Shown here one piece after another: positions 55,331 through 64,000 of a stretch of DNA of 64,000 bases. The position numbers were made by a program, and so were the translations under genes. The DNA is from Moniliella sp. 'wahieum' (taxonomy: Eukaryota; Basidiomycota; Moniliellomycetes; Moniliellales; Moniliellaceae). How positions within the stretch are numbered: position 1 is the first letter of the stretch; every line of letters begins with the position of its first letter. The notes under the pieces were generated by a model. That model had not been told where the DNA came from, did not search any database, and worked only from the letters and a program-made list of their open reading frames with translations. Location of the stretch: positions 124,001-188,000 of the forward strand of contig RSEE01000006.1 in the NCBI GenBank assembly GCA_003971905.1, written 5' to 3'.

Positions 55331-58300
55331 TTGCCCCCTTTCAGACCTCATCTCCCGGGCGGCGACGGAGGCGAGAGAGGGCGAGTCGGCGGGCATGGGA
55401 GACAGGCTTAGGGGGAGAGGCGTGGAAACGGACCACTGGCTCGGCGTCATGAGACATGTCCGCAGCGGGTACCCACTCCCGCTCGTGGACAGGATAGCCC
55501 CGGAAGTGAACAAAGTACTCAATGCGGCCACCACGACCCTTGCGGCGAGAGTCGAGGACATGTTCAACCTCGTGATGAACCGCACCATCATCAGCATACT
55601 CGGGGAGAGGAGGCGGGGGCTCAATCAAGCGGGCAGGGACCACGTCACCAGGGGTGTAGGCTCGCAAGCGGGACACATGGAACACGTCATGGAGGTGTAG
55701 GTAGTCGGGGAGGCGGACCTGGTATGCGGCGCGGCCCACGGCGCGGACAATGGGAAAGGGGCCGAGGTAGCGATAGTCGAGGCCGTCAGAAGGCCGCTGG
55801 CTGGCCACATAGCCGTCCCGACGGACCAAGACAGGCTGGCCAGCAGTGAAGGAAGCCGCCTCGGTGCGCTGCTGATCGGCTAATGCTTGTAGCGGTCCTG
55901 GGCCGCGGCGAGCGTGCGGCGGGCCACCGCCTGGGCCGAGCGCAAGTCCTCCAAATATGGCGCAGCATCGGGCACGGGCGAAGTGGAGGGCTCCACCCCC
56001 CGGGGAGAGTAACCATAGGTGAGGACAAAGGGGGACTGGGGGTGCTCGAGTGGGAGGACGAGTGTAGGCGAATTCGGCCGTGGGGAGGGTCGAACCAGTT
56101 GGACTGCTGCTCGTCGAGGTAGCAGCGGAGTACTGTTCGAGGATCTGGTTGAGTCGCTCAGTCTGGCCGTCCGTCTGGGGGTGGGACGCGGTGCTGAGGC
56201 TCGACTTGATGCCCAAGTCGGCACACAAGGCTTGCCAGAAGTGGCTTGTGAAGGTCGGTCCCCGATCACTCACCAGATCCCGGGGAAGGCCATGGTAGCG
56301 AAAGACATGGTGTACAAACTGGCGTGCGAGCTGGGGCGCAGTGTCCGTCGTGTGGGCGGGAATGAAGTGACCCATTTTGGTACAACGATCCACCACCACC
56401 AGAATCGCGTCGTAACCATTGGATCGGGGAAGCTGGGTAATGTGGTCCATCGTCAAGTGGGTCCACGGGCCTTGGGGAGGGGAAAGGGGCTGAAGGGGTC
56501 CGGCGGGTTGGTGGCAAGGCGCTTTGGTCCGTTGGCAGCGGTCGCACGAGCGCACGTAGGCCCACACGTCGGCTGACAGGCGGGGCCACCAATATTGAGC
56601 GCGGACACGGGCCAACGTCTTGTCGCGCCCTTCATGGCCCGCCAATGCCGAGTCGTGGGCTTGGTGGAGAATGGCAGCGCGGATCGGCCGGTCGCCGGGG
56701 ACGTAGACCTGGTTTCCGTGCCACAAAAGACCGTCGCGGACCGTCAAAGCATGGGGAGGTGGGCTTGGAGCCGTAGCAAGGGACCAACGAGGGTCACGAG
56801 GCACGAGTTGGCGGATGCGCTGTCGAATCTCGTCGGCAGACGCTCGCTCCACCACCGGTGTATCGGGGTCCGCCGCCATGAGCTTGAGGGCGGCGGCAGA
56901 ACGTTCGGACATGGGCTCCGCCAGTACTTGAGGTGCCGCGCCAGCGGGCCGGGAGGGAACCGAGGAGGGAAAAGGAATCGAGTTGACAGAGGGGGGCGAG
57001 ATGGGGTTAGATGAGGAGGTGGACTTGGGCCGGGGCCCGGGCGAGTGCTGGTGCTGGTGCGTAGTCTTGGTCTTGGGCTGGTCTGGGTGCTGGGGCTGGT
57101 CTTGGGGCTGGGGCTGGTCTTGGTGCTTGGGCTGGTCTTGGGGCTGGGGCTGGTCTTGGGGCTGGGGCTGGGTTTGGGGCTTGGGCGGGAGTTTGGGGCT
57201 TGGGCGGGAGTTGGGGCTTGGGCTGGGCTTGGGGCTTGGGCGGGAGTTGGGGCTGTGGCCGGGGTCAGTCGTGGAAGGCATATGGTGATCACGGCACTGC
57301 GCCTTGAGCGCGGCGCTCGGTGCGCCGGGCCGCCGCTTCAGCGGTGGCGGTGACTGCGCTGAGGTCCATGGGCTCCGCTTCGGGCGACGAGGGCCGAAAC
57401 CAATGATTGCCGCCCGATCCCGGGGAGATGGCGGTACCATGAGCGCCCAGCGATTGCGATTGGTCGATGTCAATGGCCGCTGTGCGCAGTTGTTCGAAAC
57501 TGATCCGTCCCAAGTGAGCCGACTCGCCGCGGGAGGCGATTGCGTCACGCACCCGCGGCTTCAAGCCGTACAGAAAGCAATAGTAGCGGTCCTCATCCGA
57601 CGCGTTGGGGTTCCAGCGACGCAGCAGAACCGTGAACGTAGCGGAATAGTCCGCTGCAGATCCCGTCTGCCGAAGACGACGAAACTCCTCAAACGCCTTC
57701 AGCGCCGGGTTGCGCTCGCCCCACTGCTCCAGGAAAGCTGCGCGAAACGCAGGCCAAGACTGGAGGGCGGGTGTGGTGCGCGCCTCCAGGGGAAGGGCCA
57801 CCTCCGAGCCGAACTGCTCGACCCAAGTGAGGGCCCTCTCCCTGCAGCAGGCCCATGAAGCGGTCGATCCATGCCGCCGCGCCCATATGCGTGAGGGCGA
57901 CGCGCGCGTAAATCTCGAAGGAGGTGACGACGTGCTGGGCCTGGACCCGGTCACGAGAGTTGGGATTCGCACCAGACGACGGGCGGAAACGAACGGGCTC
58001 GAACATCTTAGGCTCTTCCGACACCGTGTTCGGGATGGCAGTCAGATCACCATAAGGCCCAGGGGCGGGAGCGGGGGCGGGGGCCGAGGACACCACGCCA
58101 GTTTGAGCCTCCCGTACCGAGGCGGCCAACCGGGCCTCTTCCGCGGCAAGCGCCGCCTCCTCCTGCCGCTGACGGAGGCGGTGCTCACGGCGCTTCGCCT
58201 CTTGCTCATCCTCGAAAGCGCGGCGCTTCGCCTCTTGCTCATCCTCGAAAGCGCGGCGCTGGTCCTCCTGGGCTGCAAGGTAGGCCTGATTTTCCGGGCC

Positions 58301-58635
58301 TCCGTCAACAGAAGCTGGCGCATTCTGCGGGCCTCATCGACCCGACGCTGAGCGGCCTCGAGGCCCAGCCCGACAGGTCGGAGGCAGGCAATGTATACCC
58401 CGGGGGCGCGGCGCAACAGACGGAGCTGCATGGGGGGTCCAGAGGGGCCAGCCGGGTGGAACCACTCCGGGCCATCGTCGTCGAACGGAGCGTCAGAGGG
58501 GGGGTCGGACGGGGTCGGATTGGGCCGCGCCGCCGATGGGTTGCGGCGCGCTAGGGTTACTGGGGTCAGGGGGGTTGTCGTGGATCGAGGACATCTCTGG
58601 TCGGGCTCGCCTGTTGACGGTTAGACGAACGATAA

Positions 58636-58811
58636 GTCACAGTCGGGGCTAAGGCGAGGGAACCAGGATCGGACTAGGCCAAGGGGTGTAGCAATCGTTC
58701 GTGGGGAAGAAGCAAGAACAGAGGACATGGTGCGAAGTGGAAGGAACAGGGAAGCGAGACGCTCGAGACGAAGAAATTGGAAATGGGAGCGAGATCAGCC
58801 AAACTATGACA
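58636..58811 (-). repeat. 5' LTR of the chromovirus element
   Basis: Partner of 55154-55330. It is followed by the CCAAT target-site copy at 58812-58816. Confidence 0.92.
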
Positions 58812-59806
58812 CCAATATTACAGAGCCACTGCGGCATATGCCATTTACATATTATTGTTTTAGGTTACCGTCGCCAGCTGCGCTGAGTGGGCGCTGCCTG
58901 TTGATATGGGAAACCCTGGCGTGGGTTGCGTTTCAGTATCCTAACTAGTAGTATATGGGATCGAATTCGGTCTGCGTTCACCAGGTCCTCGCGTATGCTT
59001 CCGTCGAACCTCGTCACGGACCGCTCACGGATCAAGCTCAAGCGCAATAAGCGCATCGTCGTCGATTATCGATGAAAACCGACTTCTCCTCTGTGGAGAG
59101 GGGGATAACATGCCTGGGCTCCCGCATTTGTTTAGAATCATGTCCTTGCGTGTCGACCGATCCACTCAATCCACAGGAGGTATTACTACCGGTCGATCAC
59201 CGATAACACCATGACACGTTATAGTAGTTGTGCTTTGTGGAAAAGCAGAACACTCTACTACTTTTCTAGACGCAAAACTTTCACGTTGGACAGCTATAAT
59301 TTGAGATCTGACGGTAGCTTAATGAGCAGGAATGAGGTTGCGATGGAGTAGAGCGAGAAAAGAGCGTGGCGGTAACAAGGAGGCAGGCAACTAGCACAGG
59401 AGGAAAGAAGATTGAAGAGAAGGAAGCGGGGGCTGCGCGCGCCAAGCGCAGCGGGCGCGGTGCAGCCCCGTACAGGTGCCGGTGCGGGGGTCCGGCGCCA
59501 GTTAGGCACAAGCTATTATCGAATCATTAGTACCTTCCACACCTGAGGCCTGACATACAACACAAAGTAGGTGTCGTATGTCACTCAGCCCCTAAAACCG
59601 GTTTTGTTACGCCGCCGAACGAAACCCCATGCCTCGCCGCTAGGATGTTGTTGGACTCGTCGCTGCTCTCATGTTTCATTAGACGCTACCTTTACCTCTG
59701 ACTGTGTGGGCAGATATATGTATGTGTGTTGCAACCCGTTTCGTCCTACTACTAGGTAGAACCCTCATGTAATAATCCACAGCACTGCGCCCGCTGCTTC
59801 GCCTCA
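58812..59806. other. Displaced upstream flank of Hsp70-2 and NOP14 3' flank
   Basis: About 1 kb. It is the sequence that adjoined the Hsp70-2 TATA region before the LTR element inserted. AT-rich in part, with no recognised gene. The NOP14 3' UTR should lie at its right end. Confidence 0.5.
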
Positions 59807-62724
59807 TCACGCATCACGCCTCCGCTTCAGATTTGCCTTTTCGCGCTCGTGCTTCTTCTGCTCTGACCTCTCTGTCTGGAGATCGGACATGATGCGGTCA
59901 ATGTGCGTCTTTGTAGCGCGCATATTTCCTCTTGCTGCTCCTTCTCCTTGATCGATGCTGTGAAGCGTGCATCGCGGCGCAGTTCGCGGATCGTCGACTT
60001 GCGCTCCTTCCTGTGCAACGCACGCAGCTTGCTCGCCTCGGCGCGCTCGGGATCGGGGTCGGTCGAGACGCCCGATACAGAAACTTGGGTGCGTGCATCT
60101 CGAGTGCCTTGGCGCGGTGCGCCTGCAGACGGAGGAAGCGCCGACGCGACTGGGCAAGGCCCACTCGCCTGTCCAACCCTTGAGCCAGCGCAGGTAGCTC
60201 GGGCCCAGCTGCCTTGCCTGCGCCCTTGACCAAGCTCACCAGGGGACGGAAGAGATCAACGTACGCTTCGCATCCCGTGTAGAGCCGAGCGAATACTTCG
60301 ATCAATTTGGCTGCTTGCGATAGAAGTTGGGCTCCAGCGGGCGGTCCCTCCCCCTTCCAGGCCAGCAGATTCACCAAGTCCACGCGCTTCCTCCATCCTG
60401 CCTCACCCTCAATCAATGAAGCCTCGTCCATGGCAGCAGAGACTTTGGCCTTTCGCTTGGGCTGCAGAGAAGTGAGTGCCGCCAGGTCGTCCTGGGAAAC
60501 AGCCATGCCGTACTCGGCCGCAGAATGGAGGGCAGCGAGACGGTCCGTGTCGGAGAGAGGCACCAGACCCAAAAGAACCAAATGTAAGAATTGAGCGCCT
60601 CGGGTACGATCCGCTTGCTCTCCTTCTCAAAGGACGCGGAGAGAGAGACGAGGTAGAGCCCGGCGGCCGTGTCTGAGACAGCTGAGGCAGGACGAATCCG
60701 GGCATGAGCCAAGTACTGGGCCATGAGGATCTGGGCCGATGTTGATACAGGGTGGGAGCGATCGGAGGTGGGCCAGATTAGCCCAACGAGACGCAGGAAG
60801 GAGAGTTCAGAAAACGATGGCCAGGTTCGCCCGCTCCTCCCTGTCGCCGCAGCAGCAAGGCCACGGGTTAGGTTGCGCTGCATCAGTGTAAGTTTGGTGC
60901 AGAAAATGTGAGCCGCCGTCTCGGGGAAGAGCTTGGAAAGATCAAGGATGTGAGGCAGGAGCGTGTTGAGAAGAGAAACTGCCTCCTTACTGCTCACCTC
61001 CGTCTCACTCCCACTGGCGGACTCCTGCGCTTGTGCACCAAGGTAGAGAACATGATCCACTAGGATCTCGAGGAACGTTTCGGTGTGCTCCCGGTTCTGC
61101 GGGCCAAGACTGGGATTGTACAAGGTTCGGATCCGCTTAATCACTGTTGGCACCTGTTGGGTCTCAACGTTATGCTCTTGAAGTAAGGCAAGGAAGTCGC
61201 CATGCGTCTCGGGAGCAGGGAATGTGTAGGGAAGTTGGCTCGTTTCCTTTTTCGAGCCGGACGGGGCCTGTTTGCTTGAAGCACCGACGGGCCTCAGCCT
61301 CGCCACCAGCCACGACCTCCTCGTCCGAGTCCATGTCCTCCCCTGGTTTGGACAGGCCCTCCAAGTCGGCCAAGTCATTATAATTGTGTTCGTGGTTCTC
61401 GATCTCCTCTTCGTCATTATGAGGAACCAGTCGTCCGTCTGCGTCGTCGGAGGTATCCTCCTCCTCTTCAGAACCCGATTCTGCACGACCGAGACCTTGT
61501 CCCAGACCGTAGACCTCTCCTGCCGAGACACCCTCAAGGATAAAGTCGTCATCCAAATCATCAGCACCACGCTCGTGACGCTCCAAAAGCTTGGCACGCT
61601 TCCGCTTGCCCGCTCCCGTCGCAGTGCTTCATCCTCCGCAGCTGCCTCGTCATCCGAGTCGCCACGCATGCGTCGTAACCGTTCACGCTCAGCAGCTTGA
61701 AGTCGCTCTGCCTCCTCTGCCGCCCGCTCCTCGTCCGTCTTCATCCGCGTTCCGTTGGCTGGGCCCTTCGTCATACACCAAACTGCGATACAGTGCATCG
61801 TACGTGCTCCCCCCATCGGCCGGCATGGCATTAGCGCCGGTCGCTGGGTCTCAGTGTAGGTACAGTAGATGGCACAGGCGCCTCGCTGGGGCGAGTCGGA
61901 AGGGGGCGCATTGCCAGAAGATCGTTCTTAATGTCATCCAGAGCATCGTCCAGCTCATACCGCGTCTCCTCTTGTTCCCCGCGCCTTTTGCCGCTCGTAC
62001 TTGGCATTCTCTGGACTTGAGCATAACCTCCGCCATGATCTCCTCCTTACTCCGCGGCTTTCCCTCTGCGTCTTCCCTGGCCACACCTTCCGGCAACTCG
62101 TCGTCAAAGGGGTTGTAGGTTGTTGGGCACCTGCTTCCTCCTCATCGTCGGTACCCAGTCCGGCACCAAGAACACAATCGTCCATGCCCGATAAGCTTTG
62201 GCCAAAGTGGGTCAACCCTTCGTCCTCCGAGTCATCAAGGTTAAACAGGCTCGCCTTGCCCGCGGCGGCGGTGGCAGAGCCACTTGTGAGCTGTCGTTTG
62301 CGTTCGGCAGTAAAACGTTCGAGCATGCGCTGCTCCACCGACATGTTGGGGTTGTTCTCGCCGAACCGGCGATCGACAAACGCCCGCGCTTGTGCCGGTC
62401 CTGCAGCTGCGGCAGCAGCTGGGCCTTCCGTGCGGCTATGGCAGCTGACTTGGAATCAGCCGGCCGGCCGACGGTACCCTTGGCGTTCTTGTGTTGGATG
62501 CTGGCGCGGGTGAGAATGTCGCGCTTCTGCTTGGTAACTTTGGTGTCAAACGTGCTGGCAAACGCATCGCCCAGGGCGGAGCGTGCCTCGAGGCGTGTGC
62601 GCGCCTTGGCGTTCGCGCCGGAGGCAGACGAGCGCTTCTTCCCCTCGGACGGACCTCCCCGCAGGCCATCGCTAACCGCTCGGTTCTTGAGCTGGGCCAG
62701 CTGGGAGCCTCCCTTCTTGGCCAT
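59807..62724 (-). CDS. NOP14: Nop14, small-subunit processome protein
   Basis: Nucleolar factor needed for 18S rRNA maturation and 40S export, partner of Noc4 and Emg1. The start at 62724 gives MAKKGGSQLAQLKNRAV, typical of the family. Next come ARTRLEARSALGDAF, a basic segment, MSVEQRMLERFTAERKRQ, LFNLDDSEDEGLTHFGQSLS and acidic stretches (EEAERLQAAERERLRRMRG, SDEEVVAGGEAEA). Then GDFLALLQEHNVETQQVPTV, VIKRIRTLYNPSLGPQNREH and LLNTLLPHILDLSKLFPET. The C-terminal part has FLRLVGLIWPTSDRSHPVST, AQYLAHARIRPASAVSDTAA, ALEMHAPKF-like and the charged tail KKHEREKANLKRRRDA before the stop at 59807. No introns noticed. Frame changes occur as in other genes. It shares a 227-base divergent promoter with a helicase of the same pathway. 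Confidence 0.92.
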
Positions 62725-62951
62725 GGCTGTGGTGTGGGACGCCCAAGCGGTTGATGCTGATGTGCAAGGTGGATATTTTTTTGGGCCACAACGGATCGGT
62801 GCAAGTGCGGTCGACTGCCAGTTTCAATTTCCGACCACTTTTTTTTTTAATTACTTGCTGCCCCCTCTCGGGTCGATCTCAGGCCCGCTGGAGGAAGGGA
62901 GGCCATCCGCTTGCGACAGACCACCATCTCCACCGCGTCGTTCCCGAGAGG
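62725..62951. promoter_or_regulatory. Shared divergent promoter of NOP14 and the DBP8-like gene
   Basis: Only 227 bases separate the two ATGs. It holds a TTTTTTGGGCC phrase near 62776 and a run of about ten T near 62840 (poly-dT tract). Close head-to-head placement of two ribosome-assembly genes suggests co-regulation; this is inferred. Confidence 0.55.
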
Positions 62952-64000
62952 ATGGACTCGGCCGCTAATTCGCGCATCGCTCGCTCCCATGCCGCCCAGG
63001 ACCGCATTGAAGCCAAGCTGAAGGCCGCGCGTGAGCGGGCTGCGGCCAAGGCAGCTCCCCCGGCCCAGGACGGCCATGAGGAGGACCAAGCCCCCGGCGC
63101 AGCTCCTGTTTCCCCTCCCATCCTGCTGCCCTGCCCGCCCACCTTCCCTCCGACGAGTCTGATACAAAGCCGCAATCATTCGGAGAGCTGGGCATCACCC
63201 CTCCTCTCGTCCGTTCGCTTTCCAACCTGGCCATCACCGTCCCCACCGACATTCAAGCGCTTACCATCCCTGCCATTCTGGCTGGCGGGAGGGATGTTGT
63301 GGGCGGAGCCCAGACGGGTGCCGGTAAGACCCTCTGTTTTGCTCTGCCGATATTACAACGCCTGGCTGCCGACCCCGTCGCTGGATTTGCCCTTATCCTC
63401 ACCCCGACGCGCGAACTGGCCATGCAGCTGCACCAGCAATTCGTAGCTGTAGCCCAGGGTATCCGGCCGCCGCTTGGCTTGCACTCGGCTCTTGTGGTGG
63501 GTGGGTTGGACCAGCTCAAGCAAGCGTCAACGTTGGCGAACGTGCGCCCGCATGTCATCATCGCCACCCCGGGTCGACTGGTGGACTTGCTGCGGAGCAG
63601 TGGCAACGGATACAATGGCCTACTGTCGCGTTGCCGCTTCGTCGTCCTGGACGAGGCAGACCTGCTCTTGACGCCTTCTTTCGCTCCTGAATTGGCCTAT
63701 TTGTTCCAGGAGGCTCTGCCGCCTGCCAAGCAGAGGCAAACGCTCCTCTTCACCGCTACCTTGACCGAGTCGATTGATGCGCTGGTTGCGAAGAATGCGA
63801 CACGCGCCTCTGACGAGGGCAAGTTGCCACCGCTTGTTTGCAAGATTGATCAGGCTACCTCCACCCCCAAGGAGTTGATTCAGCGCTACATTCTCGTTCC
63901 TTCACATATGCGTGAACCCCACCTTTATCATATGCTGCGCCATTCGCCGGCCTTGCGCCAACTGATGCGCAGGCCAAAGGAGCGCTCCTCGGATTCTGGC
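62952..64000 (+). CDS. DBP8: DEAD-box RNA helicase, Dbp8-like (partial, runs off the window)
   Basis: ATP-dependent RNA helicase predicted to act in 40S ribosomal subunit assembly with Esf2 in the nucleolus. The start at 62952 gives MDSAANSRIARSHAAQDRIE, a basic N-terminus. The helicase core begins SFGELGITPPLVRSLSNLAI with the Q motif PTDIQ (about 63248). Then motif I AQTGAGKT (about 63310), Ia PTRELAMQL (about 63400), GG in VVGGLDQ, Ib TPGRLVDLL (about 63570), II VLDEADLLL (about 63645) and III FTATL (about 63740). TAT in motif III is seen in Dbp8. The last part, IQRYILVPSHMREPHLYHML, matches the start of the second RecA domain of this subfamily. At least one frame change lies before 63180. 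The C-terminal half is outside the window. DDX49/Dbp8 is the best call; other Rrp3-group helicases are less likely. Confidence 0.88.

Larger units (their letters stand above)
55154..58811 (-). mobile_element. Ty3/gypsy chromovirus-type LTR element, incomplete
   Basis: Flanked by two nearly identical repeats of about 177 bases (55154-55330 and 58636-58811), starting TGTCA and ending TGACA, and by a CCAAT target duplication (55149-55153 and 58812-58816). A G-rich polypurine tract adjoins the 3' LTR. Parts seen on the minus strand are a gag-like capsid region (roughly 58130-57300), a Gln/Pro-rich repetitive stretch (57260-57040), an integrase with HHCC-type and D,D-E core features, and a C-terminal chromodomain (about 55600-55450). 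A reverse transcriptase/RNase H block was not seen. The element is broken, with several breaks. Near-identical LTRs and an intact target duplication point to a recent insertion. Confidence 0.9.

Overview
The window looks like nuclear DNA from a GC-rich, intron-poor fungus. The evidence is a set of fungal-type housekeeping genes with a few short spliceosomal introns (about 60-140 bases, mostly GTACGT- or GTGCGT-like donors with CTAAC/CTGAC branch sites), a NIMA-type kinase, a Rictor subunit, a Syt1-like ARF-GEF and a chromodomain Ty3/gypsy element. UDP-glucose dehydrogenase plus few introns favours a basidiomycete (for example an Ustilaginomycotina-like lineage), but the lineage is an inference and an early-diverging fungus is not excluded. 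Almost every long gene is split by single-base indels, often in homopolymers, while the encoded protein stays conserved on both sides. I read these as uncorrected assembly errors, so each gene is given as one span.

Layout, left to right: glycyl-tRNA synthetase (+); UDP-glucose 6-dehydrogenase (-); a GPALPP/DUF3752 protein (-) divergent from a TBC-domain Rab-GAP (+); an unrecognised protein (-); a tiny two-exon zinc-ribbon protein (+); a large low-complexity C2H2 zinc-finger protein (-); a Sec7-PH ARF-GEF (-); DNA topoisomerase I (+); a Yih1/IMPACT protein (+); the TORC2 subunit Rictor (-); a NIMA-family kinase (-); a membrane-tailed aspartic protease (-); two cytosolic-type Hsp70 genes (-) separated by a reverse-transcriptase-type remnant; a chromodomain LTR element inserted just upstream of the second Hsp70; and finally NOP14 (-) and a DBP8-like helicase (+, running off the end), which share a short divergent promoter and both belong to small-subunit ribosome assembly.

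The most unusual signal is in the non-coding DNA. Simple tandem repeats outside genes nearly all have a 7-base unit (AAGCTTC, GAACGAA, ATGATGC, GGTGACC, GGCAAGA, GTTCCAC, GGAAAGA, GATCTCA, GTCACAT and others), and several units carry a 6-base palindrome. Repeats inside coding sequence have units of 6 or 24 bases. The second point of interest is the LTR element with a clean 5-base target duplication placed about 20 bases upstream of the TATA box of an Hsp70 gene. The glycyl-tRNA synthetase also has an in-frame upstream start that would add an arginine-rich, acid-free leader, as expected for a dual cytosolic/mitochondrial enzyme. All functional calls rest on motif recognition by eye; no database search was run.
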